Both the position numbers and the translations under genes were made by a program. The notes beneath the pieces were generated by a model that had not been told where the DNA came from, searched no databases, and saw only the letters and a list, made by a program, of their open reading frames with translations. 64,000 bases of DNA from assembly GCA_964608185.1 (NCBI GenBank), contig CAZSMR010000001.1:15443-79442 (forward strand), given 5' to 3'. Source of the stretch: Porticoccus sp964608185. GTDB lineage: Bacteria > Pseudomonadota > Gammaproteobacteria > Pseudomonadales > Porticoccaceae. This document shows positions 9,428 to 18,574 of this stretch, one piece after another. Every line of letters begins with the position of its first letter. Position 1 is the first letter of the stretch.

Positions 9428-10465
9428 TTATTTTTTTATACCTAACCAATACTTTGTTAATTCCAGCATGCGGTTTGCATACCCCCATTCGTTATCAAAC
9501 CATACTAGTATTTTAACTAATCGTTTCTGGCTGACCCGAGTTTGGCTAGCATCAACAATGCCACTGCGCTCATCATGATTAAAATCACATGAAGCTAAAG
9601 GTTCTTCTGTATAACCAATAATTCCAGTAAGTTCCCCCAGAGAGACTTGCTCTAAAACTTGGTTCACACGCGGAACATCTACATCAGTTTTAAGTAATAC
9701 AGATAGATCAATTACTGATACGTTTATTGTAGGTACCCTCATAGCTTGCGCTTCAAAGCGACCAACTAATTCAGGCATCATTCTATCAATGCCTATAGCT
9801 AATTCTGTATCAACAGGAATAATAGAGTGGATAGCAGCACGAGTTTTTCGTAAGTCTGTATGGTGATATGCGTCAATAACTGGTTGGTCGTTCATAGCAG
9901 AGTGAATAGTAGTGATCACACCTCCTTCGACTGTAAATTCTTTATGAAGAGTCTTAATTACTGGCACTACACAGTTAGTTGAGCAGGATGCATTAGAAAT
10001 AACTAGCTCATCACCAGTTAAAGTTTTTTCGTTAACACCCATCACAATTGTCGCATCTACATCTGGTTCTGCTGGTTGAGAAAAAAGTACTTTTTTTGCG
10101 CCTGCTACTATATGTTTCTCTGCAGTTAAGCGATCCGTAAAGGCTCCGCTGCACTCTAAAACAATATCAATATTTAAAGTATCCCAAGGCAAGCGATTTA
10201 TCTCCTTGAACTGAAATATTGATATATCATCTCCATTGATTAAAAGTGTGTTGTTTTTTATTTGTATGCTGCCAGGAAAATGACCATGGGTTGAATCGTA
10301 CTTGGTAAGATGCGCTATGGTTTTACAATCAGCCAGCTCATTAATAGCGACTACCTGCATGTACTTTCTATATTCGGACTCATAAAGGGCCCTTAGAACA
10401 GAGCGTCCAATTCGGCCATAGCCGTTAATAGCTACTCGGATCAATGAATTTCTTTTGGTATTCAT
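9428..10465 (-). CDS. epd: Erythrose-4-phosphate dehydrogenase (GapB/Epd type of the GAPDH family)
   Basis: NAD-dependent dehydrogenase of the GAPDH superfamily. Epd oxidises erythrose-4-phosphate towards vitamin B6, while close relatives act on glyceraldehyde-3-phosphate. The 345-residue product has the Rossmann start VAINGYGRIGRSVLRALYES and the catalytic SNASCSTNC near residue 160. Epd-like features are VVAINELAD, TIHSAMNDQPVIDAYHH and DFNHDERS, all very close to E. coli Epd. It sits between tkt and pgk, as epd does in enterobacteria. No other GAPDH gene is in the window, so it could also serve glycolysis; that is inference. Confidence 0.85.
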   Translation of the reverse strand: MNTKRNSLIRVAINGYGRIGRSVLRALYESEYRKYMQVVAINELADCKTIAHLTKYDSTHGHFPGSIQIKNNTLLINGDDISIFQFKEINRLPWDTLNIDIVLECSGAFTDRLTAEKHIVAGAKKVLFSQPAEPDVDATIVMGVNEKTLTGDELVISNASCSTNCVVPVIKTLHKEFTVEGGVITTIHSAMNDQPVIDAYHHTDLRKTRAAIHSIIPVDTELAIGIDRMMPELVGRFEAQAMRVPTINVSVIDLSVLLKTDVDVPRVNQVLEQVSLGELTGIIGYTEEPLASCDFNHDERSGIVDASQTRVSQKRLVKILVWFDNEWGYANRMLELTKYWLGIKK

Positions 10466-10483
10466 AACCTATTCCAAATATTT

Positions 10484-12478
10484 CTATAGTTGAGCTAAGA
10501 CTGCATCGATAACGCCCTGAACTGTAAATCCAAAATGCTTCATTACTTCTTCACCTGGAGCTGACTCACCAAAAGTCTTCATGCCGACTACTTTTCCGTC
10601 AATACCTACATACTTATACCAATAATCTGCATGCCCCGCCTCAACTGCTACTCGCACTCTAACCCTCGGGGGTAATACAGAATCACGATAAACTAAATCC
10701 TGCAAACAAAAAATTTCTGCACAAGGCATAGATACCACGTTAGCTTTTATACCTTTCTTAAGTAGTGATTCTGCAGCATCAACTGCTATCTCCACCTCTG
10801 AACCAGTTGCGATTATAATTGCATCTGGTTCTGCTTTGGCATCCTTAAGTATATAGCCGCCTTTAACTATATTATTTAACTGGTCTAAGCTCCGAATCTG
10901 TGGGGTTAATTTTTGTCTACTAAACACCAATGCACTTGGTCCATCAGATCTCTGAATTGCACTCTTCCAGGATACTGCAGACTCTATAGTGTCACAGGGC
11001 CTCCAGGTTTCTAGGTTGGGGGTTGATCTTAGAGCTGTCAGTTGTTCGACAGGTTGATGTGTTGGGCCATCTTCGCCCAAACCAATAGAGTCATGAGTGT
11101 AAACAAATATACTTTTTTGCTTCATGAGTGCAGCCATACGTACTGCATTTCTGGCATATTCCATGAATATCAAAAAGGTGGCCCCATAAGCGATAAACCC
11201 GCCATGGAGTGTTATACCGTTCATCATACCGCTCATGCCAAACTCTCTCACACCATAAAATAGATAGTTTCCAGATGCATCTTTTCCTGTAATTCCCTTA
11301 GATCCTGACCATAACGTCAAGTTTGAACCAGCCAAATCGGCCGATCCACCTAGTAATTCAGGCAGCATAGGGCCGAAGGTATTCAGGCAGTTTTGTGATG
11401 CCTTTCGAGATGCAATTTTTTCCATTTGCTTTTGACATTCAAAAATGTAGCTATTTGCATTGTCGTTAAAGTCTTTAGGTAGAGTTCCGTTCAATCGGCG
11501 CTCAAGCTCTTCAGCGAGTTGAGGGTGTTCATTTCGATAATCATCAAATCTTTTGCTCCACTTCATTTGAGAAGCTACACCGTTTTTCGTGGCATCCCAA
11601 CTGCTATATATATCTGGTGGGACTTCAAACGAATCAAATTTCCATTTTAACTGTTCACGAGCCAACTCCACCTCTTCTTTACCTAATGGAGCGCCATGGC
11701 AATCTTCTTTACCTTGCTTGTTAGGAGAACCGAAACCAATGACTGTTTTACAGCAAATTAAAGTGGGTTTATTTTTTTCAGTACGAGCCTCTTCAATAGC
11801 TGCCTTAATAGCAATATGATCATGTCCATTTATACTTGGAATTACCTGCCAACCGTAGGACCTGAAACGTTCTGGTGTGTCGTCTGTGAACCAGCCCTCT
11901 ACTTCGCCATCAATAGAAATGCCGTTATCGTCATAGAATACCACTAGCTTACCCAGTTTTTGAGTTCCTGCAAAAGAAGAAACTTCGTGAGATATACCTT
12001 CCATTAGACAACCATCACCCAAAAAACAGTATGTGTTATGGCTTACAATTTCGTGGTTAGCTCTATTAAACTGAGCTGCTAGAATTTTCTCAGCCAAAGC
12101 CATACCTACTGCGTTGCTTAGTCCTTGGCCTAGGGGGCCTGTTGTCGTCTCAACACCTGGAGTATATCCATATTCTGGATGACCAGGTGTTTTAGAATGT
12201 AGTTGACGAAAATTCTTTAAATCTTCTATAGATAGGTCATAACCACTAAGATGTAGTAATGAATATAGCAACATAGAACCGTGCCCATTGGACAGTACGA
12301 AACGATCACGATTAGCCCAAGAAGGATCAGAAGGATTATGAACTAAGTAATCGTTCCATAACACTTCAGCAATATCCGCCATGCCCATAGGGGCGCCAGG
12401 ATGTCCACTATTAGCTTTTTGAACAGCATCCATACTAAGTGCACGGACTGCGTTGGCAAGATCACGTCTAGAAAGCAT
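10484..12478 (-). CDS. tkt: Transketolase
   Basis: Thiamine-diphosphate enzyme moving two-carbon units between sugar phosphates. Starting at the ATG at 12478 gives 664 residues (E. coli TktA 663). That ATG has AGGAG seven bases upstream, and MLSRRDLANAVRALSMDAV matches the family N-terminus. A longer reading to 12514 adds 12 unconserved residues and is rejected. Motifs seen are SGHPGAPMG, the ThDP-binding GDGCLMEGISHE (near 153-164) and GEDGPTHQPVEQL (near 470). It is the first gene of the operon running into epd. Its promoter region is shared with the divergent ArsR-type regulator. Confidence 0.95.
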   Translation of the reverse strand: MLSRRDLANAVRALSMDAVQKANSGHPGAPMGMADIAEVLWNDYLVHNPSDPSWANRDRFVLSNGHGSMLLYSLLHLSGYDLSIEDLKNFRQLHSKTPGHPEYGYTPGVETTTGPLGQGLSNAVGMALAEKILAAQFNRANHEIVSHNTYCFLGDGCLMEGISHEVSSFAGTQKLGKLVVFYDDNGISIDGEVEGWFTDDTPERFRSYGWQVIPSINGHDHIAIKAAIEEARTEKNKPTLICCKTVIGFGSPNKQGKEDCHGAPLGKEEVELAREQLKWKFDSFEVPPDIYSSWDATKNGVASQMKWSKRFDDYRNEHPQLAEELERRLNGTLPKDFNDNANSYIFECQKQMEKIASRKASQNCLNTFGPMLPELLGGSADLAGSNLTLWSGSKGITGKDASGNYLFYGVREFGMSGMMNGITLHGGFIAYGATFLIFMEYARNAVRMAALMKQKSIFVYTHDSIGLGEDGPTHQPVEQLTALRSTPNLETWRPCDTIESAVSWKSAIQRSDGPSALVFSRQKLTPQIRSLDQLNNIVKGGYILKDAKAEPDAIIIATGSEVEIAVDAAESLLKKGIKANVVSMPCAEIFCLQDLVYRDSVLPPRVRVRVAVEAGHADYWYKYVGIDGKVVGMKTFGESAPGEEVMKHFGFTVQGVIDAVLAQL

Positions 12479-12583
12479 ACAAAAACTCCTACTAAGTAAA
12501 ACACATTGCAACATTTGGAAAATTGGGTGTCATTCTCTCTTACTAATGGAGTCTCGTAAACACGCTATTGATAATACTTTAAT

Positions 12584-12607
12584 CTATATCAATATTTATT
12601 GATATAG
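12584..12607. promoter_or_regulatory. Palindromic operator candidate between tkt and sahR-like gene
   Basis: Two perfect 11-bp arms, CTATATCAATA and its inverted copy, flank a TT centre. The site starts 51 bases before the ATG of the plus-strand regulator and lies about 105 bases upstream of the tkt ATG. A palindrome of AT-rich half-sites next to its own regulator gene is typical of ArsR-family operators, so autoregulation by the SahR-like protein is likely. The binding assignment is inference from position and symmetry; I saw no second clear copy before metK, ahcY or metX. Confidence 0.6.
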
Positions 12608-12634
12608 ATATATTTAGATGATATAGTTGTTTAT

Positions 12635-13669
12635 ATGAATAATACCATTAAGACCGCCAACAGAGTTTCAAACTCTTATATAGGAGATAAGCAAAAATCT
12701 TCTTATTTAAACGCAACGACTGTAAATACAGCCACACTGGCAGTATTTCTTAAGGCTGCAGGCGATCCCCTTCGTTTAGATATTCTTAGAGTTCTTCAGC
12801 ATAATGCTTATGGCGTCCTTGAGTTAGGTGAGATTTTTGAAACAAAGCAATCTGGGATGAGTCATCATTTAAAAGTTCTAGCGAATGCTGGTCTTGTTGT
12901 ATCACGTAGAGAAGGTAATACAATCTTCTACAGACGGTCACCCTTACCGTTAAAATCAGCTATTAAGGAGCTTCATCGAGGTCTTTTCTCTACTATAGAT
13001 CTATCCGAAATCCCTTTAGATTTAGTTCAGAGAATTCGAATGATAAATCTTGAGCGCACTCGGGCTTCTCGTGAATTTTTTGAACAGAACACTGGTAGGT
13101 TTAATGCAAACCAAGATTTGATTGCTAGCTATACACAATATGGGCAAATTATAACTGAGTTTTTGGATGCAACTTCAGTCAAAAAAGGCACTGTTCTCGA
13201 AGTGGGCCCAGGAGAAGGCGACTTCCTATTAAATCTCGCTAAACGATTTGACCAAGTAATAGCTATAGATACATCAAAGGAAATGATCGGTATTTCGCAG
13301 AAAGTAGTTGCAGAAAATAAATTATGCAACGTAGATCTTGTGCATGGAGATACCGGATCAGCTTTAGAAAAAGGCATTACGGCTGACTGCATAACCCTAA
13401 ACATGGTACTTCACCATACACCAGATCCTGCTGCTGTGTTTAACGATTTATCTAGGCTGCTAACTTCAGAAGGAGTCTTGCTCGTTACAGAGCTTTGTGA
13501 CCATGACCAAAGTTGGGCGCATGAATCATGCGGCGATCTATGGTTGGGTTTCGAGCCAAATGACTTAAGTGGCTGGGCTTCTGCTGCAAGTCTTCGCGAA
13601 GGAGAAAGTCTTTATTTGGCTCAGCGAAACGGCTTTCAAGTGCAATTGCGTCAATTTTTTAAAAAATGA
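12635..13669 (+). CDS. sahR: ArsR-family regulator fused to a SAM-dependent methyltransferase-like domain (SahR-like)
   Basis: The 344-residue protein has an ArsR winged-helix domain at about residues 32-115 (LRLDILRVLQ, SGMSHHLKVLANAGLV, a wing ending GNTIFYRR). A class I methyltransferase fold follows from about 160, with motif I LEVGPGEGDF near 188-197 and an acidic loop AIDTSKEM. Its neighbours metK, ahcY and metF match SahR, the regulator of the SAM cycle described in Proteobacteria, which responds to S-adenosylhomocysteine. The fused domain is plausibly the ligand sensor. The N-terminal 30 residues are not conserved-looking and the ribosome site is weak, so the start is uncertain. Confidence 0.8.
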   Translation: MNNTIKTANRVSNSYIGDKQKSSYLNATTVNTATLAVFLKAAGDPLRLDILRVLQHNAYGVLELGEIFETKQSGMSHHLKVLANAGLVVSRREGNTIFYRRSPLPLKSAIKELHRGLFSTIDLSEIPLDLVQRIRMINLERTRASREFFEQNTGRFNANQDLIASYTQYGQIITEFLDATSVKKGTVLEVGPGEGDFLLNLAKRFDQVIAIDTSKEMIGISQKVVAENKLCNVDLVHGDTGSALEKGITADCITLNMVLHHTPDPAAVFNDLSRLLTSEGVLLVTELCDHDQSWAHESCGDLWLGFEPNDLSGWASAASLREGESLYLAQRNGFQVQLRQFFKK

Positions 13670-13699
13670 AAATAATTTTATTTATGCAGGAAACTAACG

Positions 13700-14854
13700 A
13701 TGTCTAACTATAGTCTTTTTACTTCTGAATCAGTTTCTGAGGGTCACCCAGATAAAATGGCGGATCAGATTTCTGATGCCATTTTAGATGCTATTATTAA
13801 AGATGATCCTCAATCTCGGGTAGCTATAGAGGTAATGATCAAAACAGGTATGGTTATCGTTGCTGGCGAAGTGAGAACAGACACCTATATTGATCTAGAG
13901 GAAATTGTCCGAAACGTAATAATGGATATTGGTTATATAAATTCTGATTTAGGTTTTGATGGCGCCTCATGTGCAGTATTGAACGCTATTGGAAAGCAAT
14001 CAAATGATATTGCTATGGGTGTCGATGAAGGACTGGAAAAAACACTAGGAGCTGGAGATCAGGGGCTAATGTTCGGCTATGCGGCGAATGAAACAGAAGT
14101 TCTCATGCCAGCACCAATTTATTACGCCCATCGGATAGTAGAGAAACAATCTAAATTACGTAAAAGTGGCGTATTACCTTGGCTACGTCCTGATGCTAAA
14201 AGTCAAGTAACGTTGCGCTATGAAGATGGTTTGCCTGTTGCAGTTGATGCTATTGTATTATCAACTCAACATGACCCAGATGTCTCTCTTATTGATTTGC
14301 GTGACGCTGTGTTAGAACAAATTATCAAGCCCGTTATTCCTGAAGTATGGCTCCATAAAAACACTAAGTACCATATCAATCCTACGGGCCGATTTATTAT
14401 TGGAGGACCTATGGGAGACTGCGGATTAACTGGCCGAAAAATTATTGTTGATACATATGGTGGTATGGCCCGTCATGGCGGTGGAGCTTTCTCTGGAAAA
14501 GATCCATCGAAGGTAGATAGATCAGCTGCGTATGCTGCGCGATATGTGGCAAAGAATCTTGTTGCAGCAGGAATTGCTGACCGATGCGAAATACAAATTT
14601 CGTACGCAATTGGTGTTTCAGAACCAACATCTATCAGCATTAACACCTTTAATACAGGCACAGTGAGCAACGATGAAATTATTCGGTTAGTACGAGAGAA
14701 TTTTGATCTTCGACCGCAAGGAATTATAGATATGCTAGATCTTAGTAGACCTATTTATCAGCCTACTTCAACTTATGGGCACTTTGGTAGAGAAAATAAG
14801 AATTTTTCATGGGAAAAAACAGACAAGGCTGACGATTTAAGGGGCTCTCTCTAA
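13700..14854 (+). CDS. metK: S-adenosylmethionine synthetase
   Basis: Makes SAM from methionine and ATP. The 384-residue sequence begins SLFTSESVSEGHPDKMADQ and has the ATP loop GAGDQGLMFGYA near residue 115. It also has the phosphate loop GGAFSGKDPSKVDRSAAYAARYVAKNLV near 256, cited by position here because it is a long conserved block. Length is standard (E. coli 384). AGGAAAC lies 5-10 bases before the ATG. It starts 30 bases after the SahR-like regulator and is followed by ahcY and metF, so the SAM cycle genes probably form one transcript. Confidence 0.97.
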   Translation: MSNYSLFTSESVSEGHPDKMADQISDAILDAIIKDDPQSRVAIEVMIKTGMVIVAGEVRTDTYIDLEEIVRNVIMDIGYINSDLGFDGASCAVLNAIGKQSNDIAMGVDEGLEKTLGAGDQGLMFGYAANETEVLMPAPIYYAHRIVEKQSKLRKSGVLPWLRPDAKSQVTLRYEDGLPVAVDAIVLSTQHDPDVSLIDLRDAVLEQIIKPVIPEVWLHKNTKYHINPTGRFIIGGPMGDCGLTGRKIIVDTYGGMARHGGGAFSGKDPSKVDRSAAYAARYVAKNLVAAGIADRCEIQISYAIGVSEPTSISINTFNTGTVSNDEIIRLVRENFDLRPQGIIDMLDLSRPIYQPTSTYGHFGRENKNFSWEKTDKADDLRGSL

Positions 14855-14861
14855 GAGAGCC
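14843..14861 (+). other. Short hairpin overlapping the metK stop codon
   Basis: GGCTCTC and GAGAGCC form a 7-bp stem around a 5-base loop that contains the metK stop codon. It is not followed by a T-run, so it is unlikely to be a full Rho-independent terminator. It may mark an mRNA processing or stability element between metK and ahcY. No SAH riboswitch fits in the 46 bases between the two genes. Confidence 0.35.
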
Positions 14862-14900
14862 TGAAATCAAACTTAATACTCACATTATAGGGGACAAAAA

Positions 14901-16274
14901 ATGAATACAATGATTACAAAAAATGATTATAAAGTAGCAGATATAAATTTAGCAGACTTTGGTCGTAAAGAAATCGCTATAGCTGAGACCGAAATGCCTG
15001 CACTTATGGCTCTTAGGGCTAAATATCGCTCAGAAAAACCCCTAAAAGGAGCTAAAATACTCGGGTGTATTCATATGACTATTCAAACAGCTGTGTTGAT
15101 AGAGACACTTGAAGAACTAGGGGCACAAGTGCGATGGACATCATGCAATATCTTTTCTACTCAAGATCACGCGGCAGCGGCTATTGCTGCTAATGGTACA
15201 GCTGTTTTTGCTTGGAAGGGTGAGACTGAAGAAGAGTATGAATGGTGTCTAGAACAACAAATTCTAAGTAACGGCAAACCATGGGATGCAAACATGGTGC
15301 TTGATGATGGTGGAGATTTGACAGGACTACTGCATAAGAAATATCCACAGATTTTAGAGGGTATTCATGGGGTTACCGAAGAAACGACTACCGGAGTGCT
15401 TCGTCTGCTAGAAATGCTCGAAAATAACGAACTTAAAATACCTGCTATTAACGTAAACGATTCTGTCACAAAATCAAAAAATGATAACAAATATGGGTGT
15501 CGTCATAGCTTAAATGACGCTATCAAGCGAGCGACTGATCACTTACTCGCAGGGAAAAAGGCTCTAGTAATCGGTTATGGTGACGTAGGGAAAGGTGCAG
15601 CTCAATCATTACGCCAAGAAGGGATGATTGTGAAAGTAACTGAAGTAGATCCAATCTGCGCTATGCAAGCATGCATGGACGGATTTGAAGTAGTTTCAAC
15701 ATACATGAATGGTAATCCAACTGAGAACGTGAATGTTGATCTGCTCAGAACAACAGATTTATTAGTTACTACTACCGGTAACTACAACGTTTGTGATTCA
15801 GATATTTTATGTGAACTGAAAACCGCTTGTGTAGTGTGCAATATTGGTCACTTTGACAATGAAATTGACACTGCATACATGCGCGAAAACTGGAAATGGG
15901 TAGAAATAAAGCCACAGGTTCACCAAGTTTTTCGTGATCAATCTACAAACGATTATCTTTTACTTCTTTCTGAAGGAAGGCTAGCTAATCTAGGCAATGC
16001 CACGGGCCATCCAAGTAGAATAATGGATGGATCGTTTGCTAACCAAGTTTTAGCGCAAATTCTTCTTTATAAGCAAGATTTTGCAAATCAGGATAATGCA
16101 TCTAAAGAAAAATTATTACGCGTCGAGGTTCTACCAAAAAAACTGGATGAAGAAGTTGCAGCTGAGATGGTCAAAGGGTTCAGTGGTACGCTTACTCGAC
16201 TTAAATCCTCACAAGCTAAGTATATAAATGTACCTGTTGATGGTCCCTTTAAAGACGACAGCTATAGGTACTAA
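14901..16274 (+). CDS. ahcY: Adenosylhomocysteinase (SAH hydrolase)
   Basis: NAD-dependent enzyme that splits S-adenosylhomocysteine to adenosine and homocysteine, relieving product inhibition of methyltransferases. The 457-residue protein has the substrate segment KILGCIHMTIQTAVLIETL, the CNIFSTQDHAAAA block and VNDSVTKSKNDNKYGCRHSL. The Rossmann loop is VIGYGDVGKGAAQSL near residue 222, and it ends with the PFKDDSYRY tail. A purine-rich AGGGGA precedes the ATG. Length fits the proteobacterial form with the extra internal segment. It lies between metK and metF under likely SahR control. Confidence 0.97.
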   Translation: MNTMITKNDYKVADINLADFGRKEIAIAETEMPALMALRAKYRSEKPLKGAKILGCIHMTIQTAVLIETLEELGAQVRWTSCNIFSTQDHAAAAIAANGTAVFAWKGETEEEYEWCLEQQILSNGKPWDANMVLDDGGDLTGLLHKKYPQILEGIHGVTEETTTGVLRLLEMLENNELKIPAINVNDSVTKSKNDNKYGCRHSLNDAIKRATDHLLAGKKALVIGYGDVGKGAAQSLRQEGMIVKVTEVDPICAMQACMDGFEVVSTYMNGNPTENVNVDLLRTTDLLVTTTGNYNVCDSDILCELKTACVVCNIGHFDNEIDTAYMRENWKWVEIKPQVHQVFRDQSTNDYLLLLSEGRLANLGNATGHPSRIMDGSFANQVLAQILLYKQDFANQDNASKEKLLRVEVLPKKLDEEVAAEMVKGFSGTLTRLKSSQAKYINVPVDGPFKDDSYRY

Positions 16275-16307
16275 TTAAAGAATTATTACAATAGAGTTAT
16301 TAAATAA

Positions 16308-17141
16308 ATGAATAATCATCATTTAAGTTTTGAGTTCTTTCCTCCAAAAACTGAAGAGGGCAAGATTAAGTTAGCTGACGTTCACAGCAAACTAAGCAGA
16401 CTTAATCCAGAGTTTTTTTCAGTTACCTATGGTGCTGGAGGCTCAACAAAAGCGTTCACAAAGGACACTGTGCTTAACATTCAAGCTACGGGATCGAACG
16501 CGGTTCCTCATATATCTGTGTGTGCAGACGACAAACCATCATTACTTAGCCTTCTGAAAGATTACCAAGATTCTGGAATAACAAAAATAGTTGCACTACG
16601 AGGAGACCTTCCCTCGGGCATGGGTGGCACGAAACAACTTGTATATGCAAACGAGCTCGTCGCTTTAGTGAAAGAACATTTTGGAAACAGTTTTGAAATA
16701 TTAGTTGCTGCTTATCCAGAAATACATCCGGAAGCTGAGAGCTATAAAAAAGATATCTATTGGCTGAAAAGTAAGTTTGAGAACGGGGCTAGTCGAGGGA
16801 TAACCCAATATTTTTTTAACTCAAACAGCTATTTTTATTTTATAGAGGAATGCGAAAAAGTTGGTATTGCAGCTCCAATAATTCCAGGTATTATGCCGAT
16901 CACAAACTACCGTAATCTAGTTCGTTTTTCAGATAGTTGTGGGGCTGATATTCCACGATGGATCAAAAAAAGGTTGCATCAGTATGAAGACGACGAAGAA
17001 AGCATCAGAGAGTTTGGGTTAGACGTTGTTACCCATCTTTGTGAAGATCTGCTGGCAAACGGAGCTCCTGGATTACATTTTTATACGATGAATCAAGCAG
17101 ATGTCAACCTCTCTCTATGTGAAAGATTAGGTTTTTCATAA
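16308..17141 (+). CDS. metF: Methylenetetrahydrofolate reductase
   Basis: FAD enzyme that reduces 5,10-methylene-THF to 5-methyl-THF, the methyl donor for methionine. The 277-residue protein shows the N-terminal SFEFFPPKTEEG with the catalytic glutamate and SVTYGAGGST. It also has VALRGDLP near residue 99 and the FAD-side segments AAYPEIHPEA and ITQYFFNSNSYF. It ends with the family's GAPGLHFYTMN segment. It follows ahcY by 33 bases. Together with metX/metW elsewhere in the window it completes methyl supply to methionine, although the methionine synthase is not here. Confidence 0.96.
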   Translation: MNNHHLSFEFFPPKTEEGKIKLADVHSKLSRLNPEFFSVTYGAGGSTKAFTKDTVLNIQATGSNAVPHISVCADDKPSLLSLLKDYQDSGITKIVALRGDLPSGMGGTKQLVYANELVALVKEHFGNSFEILVAAYPEIHPEAESYKKDIYWLKSKFENGASRGITQYFFNSNSYFYFIEECEKVGIAAPIIPGIMPITNYRNLVRFSDSCGADIPRWIKKRLHQYEDDEESIREFGLDVVTHLCEDLLANGAPGLHFYTMNQADVNLSLCERLGFS

Positions 17142-17145
17142 TCAT

Positions 17146-17883
17146 ATGCGAAATACAAGAGTCTTCACAAAAAAACCTCTTTCTGTTGGTATTGAAGTTG
17201 ATCTTGACGATTTTTCTACTAAGCACTTAGAAACTGTTTTGAGGCTAGTCCCGGGAAATCCTGTCACTATTTTTAATGGCGAGGGGGGCGAGTTTAAAGC
17301 GTTCATAAAAAGTTCTGGTAGAAAAAAAACGACCGTACAAGTTAGTGAATACTCAGAAATCAATCGAGAGTCTCCTTTGAAGATTCATCTAGGAATAGGA
17401 TTATCTCGTGGAGATAGGATGGATTCGATCGTACAAAAATCTACCGAAGCTGGGGTGACACAGATAAGCCCTTTATTTACTGAAAGAACTGAAGTAAAGC
17501 TAACGGGTAGAAGATTAGAGAACAAATTACTGCATTGGGAGAAAATCTGTATCAGTGCCTGCGAACAATCTTATAGAAATAAAATACCAGTCATTAATTC
17601 TCCAATAAAAATTAATGACTGGATTTACAGAGTCTCATCTGCAAAAAAAATAGTACTCGATCATAACGCTTTAACTACAATCTCTGCTTTGAGAAAAGAA
17701 AACAATGTATCAAGTGTATGTCTTTTAATAGGGCCAGAAGGTGGCCTTTCTGAAGAAGAAATACATACATCCAATGTTGCGGATTTTAGTGTATTTTCTC
17801 TTGGACCAAGAATTTTTCGCACAGAAACTGCACCAATTGCTGCGATAAGTATTCTCCAGTCACTTTGGGGTGACATTACCTAA
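17146..17883 (+). CDS. rsmE: 16S rRNA (uracil-1498-N3)-methyltransferase RsmE
   Basis: SPOUT-class methyltransferase that modifies U1498 of 16S rRNA. The 245-residue product has the N-terminal PUA-like part (HLETVLRLVPGNPVTIFNGEGGEF, cited as the 28-51 region) and the knotted C-terminal domain. The latter includes CLLIGPEGGLSEEE (near 194-207) and FSLGPRIFRTETAPIAA (near 218-234), both diagnostic of RsmE. It starts 4 bases after metF, so it is probably translated from the same transcript. Convergent secB follows after 54 bases. Confidence 0.94.
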   Translation: MRNTRVFTKKPLSVGIEVDLDDFSTKHLETVLRLVPGNPVTIFNGEGGEFKAFIKSSGRKKTTVQVSEYSEINRESPLKIHLGIGLSRGDRMDSIVQKSTEAGVTQISPLFTERTEVKLTGRRLENKLLHWEKICISACEQSYRNKIPVINSPIKINDWIYRVSSAKKIVLDHNALTTISALRKENNVSSVCLLIGPEGGLSEEEIHTSNVADFSVFSLGPRIFRTETAPIAAISILQSLWGDIT

Positions 17884-17937
17884 AGACGCTTTGTCAAAAA
17901 ATCCCTTATTATACGTCGGCTAAAAAATTAGCTGAAC

Positions 17938-18408
17938 CTAGTGTTTTGCTTCTTGCTTAGCTTTCTTAGCTGCTTCTTCTCCAGATTTCTTCTCTTTGTA
18001 CATTGCATCAAAGTTAATAGGGGCAAGCATAAGGGGAGGATAACCAGCTTTCAACAAAACATGGTCTATCGTTTCTCTAAGATAAGGAAACATAATCAAT
18101 GGGCAAGCTGAATTTAACGCTTCGTCTAAGCGATCATCAGGAAATCCACTAATTAAAAATAAAGCAGCTTGATCGACCTCTTGGCTAAAAGCTACTATAT
18201 TTTCGTTTGTTGCGGTTACCTTAACACTAATGATAACTTCATAGCGTCCGTCATCATCAATAGCATCGTGTGTAATATTTAAATCTAATGTAGTTTCTGG
18301 CTTCCAGTCTGTACCGAATACGCTAGCTGAATTTGGCGAGGTAAACACATTTTTTTTCAAATAAATCTTTTGCATCGAGAAATGAGGTGCTGATGACTCT
18401 TTTGACAT
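17938..18408 (-). CDS. secB: Protein-export chaperone SecB
   Basis: Tetrameric cytosolic chaperone that keeps preproteins unfolded and hands them to SecA. The 156 residues match SecB through FSMQKIYLKK, the Q-A-LFLISGFPDDRL core, CPLIMFPYLRETIDHVL (near 104-120) and the ending LAPINFDAMY. It ends in a charged KKSGEEAAKKAKQEAKH tail. Length is standard (E. coli 155). It stands alone here, downstream of the acx operon terminator, without the usual grxC or gpsA neighbour. Confidence 0.94.
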   Translation of the reverse strand: MSKESSAPHFSMQKIYLKKNVFTSPNSASVFGTDWKPETTLDLNITHDAIDDDGRYEVIISVKVTATNENIVAFSQEVDQAALFLISGFPDDRLDEALNSACPLIMFPYLRETIDHVLLKAGYPPLMLAPINFDAMYKEKKSGEEAAKKAKQEAKH

Positions 18409-18574
18409 TTCTTTCTTCCTTAATTTTTTGTTTGTTTAAAATACTAATAAATTCATCATCTAAGAATTAGATTAAAGATTTATAATTGAGCGATTTATTG
18501 CAAGCGAGAAATATATCGGTCCAAACTTACAATAATTTATGTGAATTTTTAGATAAAATTTTAACCCAAAAACA

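Noticed and set aside
14855..14900. SAH riboswitch before ahcY
   Set aside because: The gap is only 46 bases and has no SAH riboswitch core; a protein regulator upstream explains control better.
17916..17935. 8-bp stem between convergent rsmE and secB as a terminator
   Set aside because: The stem has one G-T pair, an A-rich loop and no T-run on either strand, so I could not support it as a terminator.
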